A stretch of DNA of 6,212 nucleotides. Source: an uncultured Oscillospiraceae bacterium. Lineage in GTDB: Bacteria > Bacillota > Clostridia > Oscillospirales > Oscillospiraceae. Shown piece by piece: positions 4,971 to 6,212 of this stretch (the first letter of the stretch is position 1; the number at the start of each line of letters is the position of its first letter). Location of the stretch: positions 1 through 6,212 of the forward strand of contig CAKTKF010000078.1 of assembly GCA_934569215.1 (NCBI GenBank). The letters are read 5' to 3'. The translations under genes were made by a program, and so were the position numbers. Below the pieces are notes generated by a model. It ran no database searches. It saw nothing but the letters and a program-made list of their open reading frames with translations, and was not told where the DNA came from.

Positions 4971-4999
4971 TTGCGTTTCCGGCGAATTTGCGGTAACAT
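4971..4999 (+). promoter_or_regulatory. Predicted pgi promoter
   Basis: TTGCGT (4971-4976) and TAACAT (4994-4999) are separated by 17 bases. Transcription would begin near 5006, leaving a leader of about 37 nt with AAGGA at 5025-5029 before the ATG at 5043. This is a motif match only. Confidence 0.5.
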
Positions 5000-5042
5000 A
5001 TGAGAGAATCACATAGATAAACGAAAGGACGTGTCCCACGAC

Positions 5043-6212
5043 ATGATTAAAGTTGATATCTCCAATGTATGGGGTCAGGTCACCCTGTCCGACCTGCTGG
5101 CCATGGAAAAGGAAGTCGCCGCCGCCCACACCACTCTGGCGGACGGCACCGGCGCAGGCAACGATTTCCTCGGCTGGCAGAACCTGCCCGTCCGGGAGGC
5201 CACGGAGGAAATCACCCGCATCCGGCAGGCGGCGGAGAAGATCCGCAGCGATTCCGACGTATTTGTGGTCATCGGCATCGGCGGCTCCTACCTCGGCCCC
5301 CGTGCCGCCATCGAGCTGCTGCAGGGTCCCAACCACAATATCGGTAAGGGCAAGGGCAACCCCCAGATCTTCTTCGCAGGCAACGGCCTGAGCACCCGCC
5401 ACTGGAACGAGCTGACCCGGCTGCTGGAGGGCAAGGACTTCTCCATCGCCATCATCTCCAAGTCCGGCACCACCACCGAGCCCGCCATCGCCACCCGCGC
5501 CCTGCGCTGGATGCTGGAGCGGAAGTACGGCACCGAGGGCGCCAAGAGCCGCATCTACGCCATCACCGACCCCTGCAAGGGCGCTCTGCGCCAGATGGCC
5601 ACGGAAGAGGGCTGGGAAACCTTCGTCATCCCGCCTGATGTGGGCGGCCGCTATTCCGTGCTGACGCCTGTGGGCCTGCTGCCTCTGGCCGTGGCCGGTG
5701 TCGACATCATGGAGCTGATGAACGGCGCCGCCGACGCCAAGGAGAGCTACGACCTGCGTTCCTTTGAAAATCCCGTGTGGCAGTACGCCGCCGTGCGGAA
5801 TCTGCTGTACCGCAACGGCAAGGCTATGGAAATTTTTGAGAGCTACGAGCCGGGCTTCAAGATGTTCGGCGGCTGGTGGCAGCAGCTGTTCGGCGAGTCC
5901 GAGGGCAAGGACGGCAAGGGTCTGTTCCCCGTGACCGCCGAGTTCACCGCCGACCTCCACTCTCTGGGTCAGATGATCCAGCAGGGTCAGCGGAACATTT
6001 TTGAGACCATGGTTCGCTTCGATCCTCCCGCCGCCCGGTACACCATCGGCTCCGACTGGAAGAATCTGGACGGCCTGAACTACCTGGAAGGCAAGACCCT
6101 GGACTTCGTGGATGAGAAGGCGTACCTCGGCACCGTGGCCGCCCATGTGGACGGCGGCGTGCCCGTCATCACCATGGACTGCGGCGAGCTGAACGACCGG
6201 AAGGTGGGCGAG
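5043..6212 (+). CDS. pgi: Glucose-6-phosphate isomerase, 3' end cut by the window
   Basis: This is the first 390 codons of cytoplasmic phosphoglucose isomerase, which interconverts glucose-6-phosphate and fructose-6-phosphate in glycolysis and gluconeogenesis. Visible motifs are IGIGGSYLGPRAA (77-89), the phosphate-binding SKSGTTTEP (139-147), the family signature DVGGRYSVLTPVGLLP (199-214), the catalytic-Glu motif GESEGK (284-289, probably Glu285) and FTADLHSLGQ (301-310) with conserved His306. The length and motif spacing fit the shorter Gram-positive type of about 450 residues, so about 60 codons with the catalytic lysine lie beyond the window. The RBS AAGGA is 13 bases before the ATG, rather far. 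No better in-frame start is nearby, since the next Met is at codon 21. It is divergent from glucokinase, whose product it uses. No frameshift or internal stop is seen. Confidence 0.95.
   Translation, partial: MIKVDISNVWGQVTLSDLLAMEKEVAAAHTTLADGTGAGNDFLGWQNLPVREATEEITRIRQAAEKIRSDSDVFVVIGIGGSYLGPRAAIELLQGPNHNIGKGKGNPQIFFAGNGLSTRHWNELTRLLEGKDFSIAIISKSGTTTEPAIATRALRWMLERKYGTEGAKSRIYAITDPCKGALRQMATEEGWETFVIPPDVGGRYSVLTPVGLLPLAVAGVDIMELMNGAADAKESYDLRSFENPVWQYAAVRNLLYRNGKAMEIFESYEPGFKMFGGWWQQLFGESEGKDGKGLFPVTAEFTADLHSLGQMIQQGQRNIFETMVRFDPPAARYTIGSDWKNLDGLNYLEGKTLDFVDEKAYLGTVAAHVDGGVPVITMDCGELNDRKVGE

Noticed and set aside
4850..4999. N-terminal extension of the glucokinase to 365 residues
   Set aside because: The extra 50 residues would be encoded across the TATAAT box and inverted repeat. 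The ATG at 4849 has GGAGG at proper spacing and begins right at the ATP-binding motif.
4791..6146. 451-residue open frame on the - strand across pgi and the glk start
   Set aside because: It is a shadow of pgi. The + strand frame has all the Pgi motifs, and the - strand frame runs through both predicted promoters.

Overview
The window looks like chromosomal DNA from a fairly GC-rich Gram-positive anaerobe of the class Clostridia, possibly an Oscillospiraceae-type gut bacterium. This is inferred from strong GGAGG-type ribosome binding sites, sigma-A-type promoters, a Tet(M)-like GTPase carrying a YacP/Rae1-like domain, a ROK glucokinase and a Gram-positive-type Pgi. No 16S or other marker is present, so the taxonomy is only suggestive.

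Left part (1-3144, + strand): a complete 846-residue translational GTPase of the EF-G/Tet(M) class with a C-terminal NYN/PIN-like endonuclease domain resembling Rae1 (YacP). Its start region has an extended -10 promoter lying inside a perfect 10-bp inverted repeat, and the second arm of that repeat contains the ribosome binding site. A 152-residue multi-pass membrane protein resembling the PsiE family follows, with its own TATAAT promoter.

Middle part (3145-3580): a compact locus that reads as a complete type I toxin-antitoxin system. A 29-codon holin-like toxin gene on the - strand has its own promoter (TTGCAA-17-TATGCT), a structured leader of about 97 nt and a terminator at 3149-3179. A convergent + strand promoter (TTGACA-17-TATACT) should make an antisense RNA of about 90 nt over the toxin's 3' end. 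The 5' end of the predicted toxin mRNA is complementary to its own 3' UTR. That is the expected architecture for a self-sequestered type I toxin mRNA.

Right part (3583-6212): a 77-residue two-helix membrane protein of unknown function (- strand, with a good terminator), a ROK-family glucokinase (- strand), and divergently the 5' 390 codons of glucose-6-phosphate isomerase (+ strand, cut by the window end). Glucokinase makes glucose-6-phosphate and Pgi converts it to fructose-6-phosphate, so the divergent pair covers the first two steps of glycolysis from free glucose. A perfect 9-bp inverted repeat lies between their promoters.

The two things most worth following up are the GTPase-endonuclease fusion, which suggests coupled ribosome binding and mRNA cleavage, and the small type I toxin-antitoxin locus, whose toxin is below usual gene-calling length.
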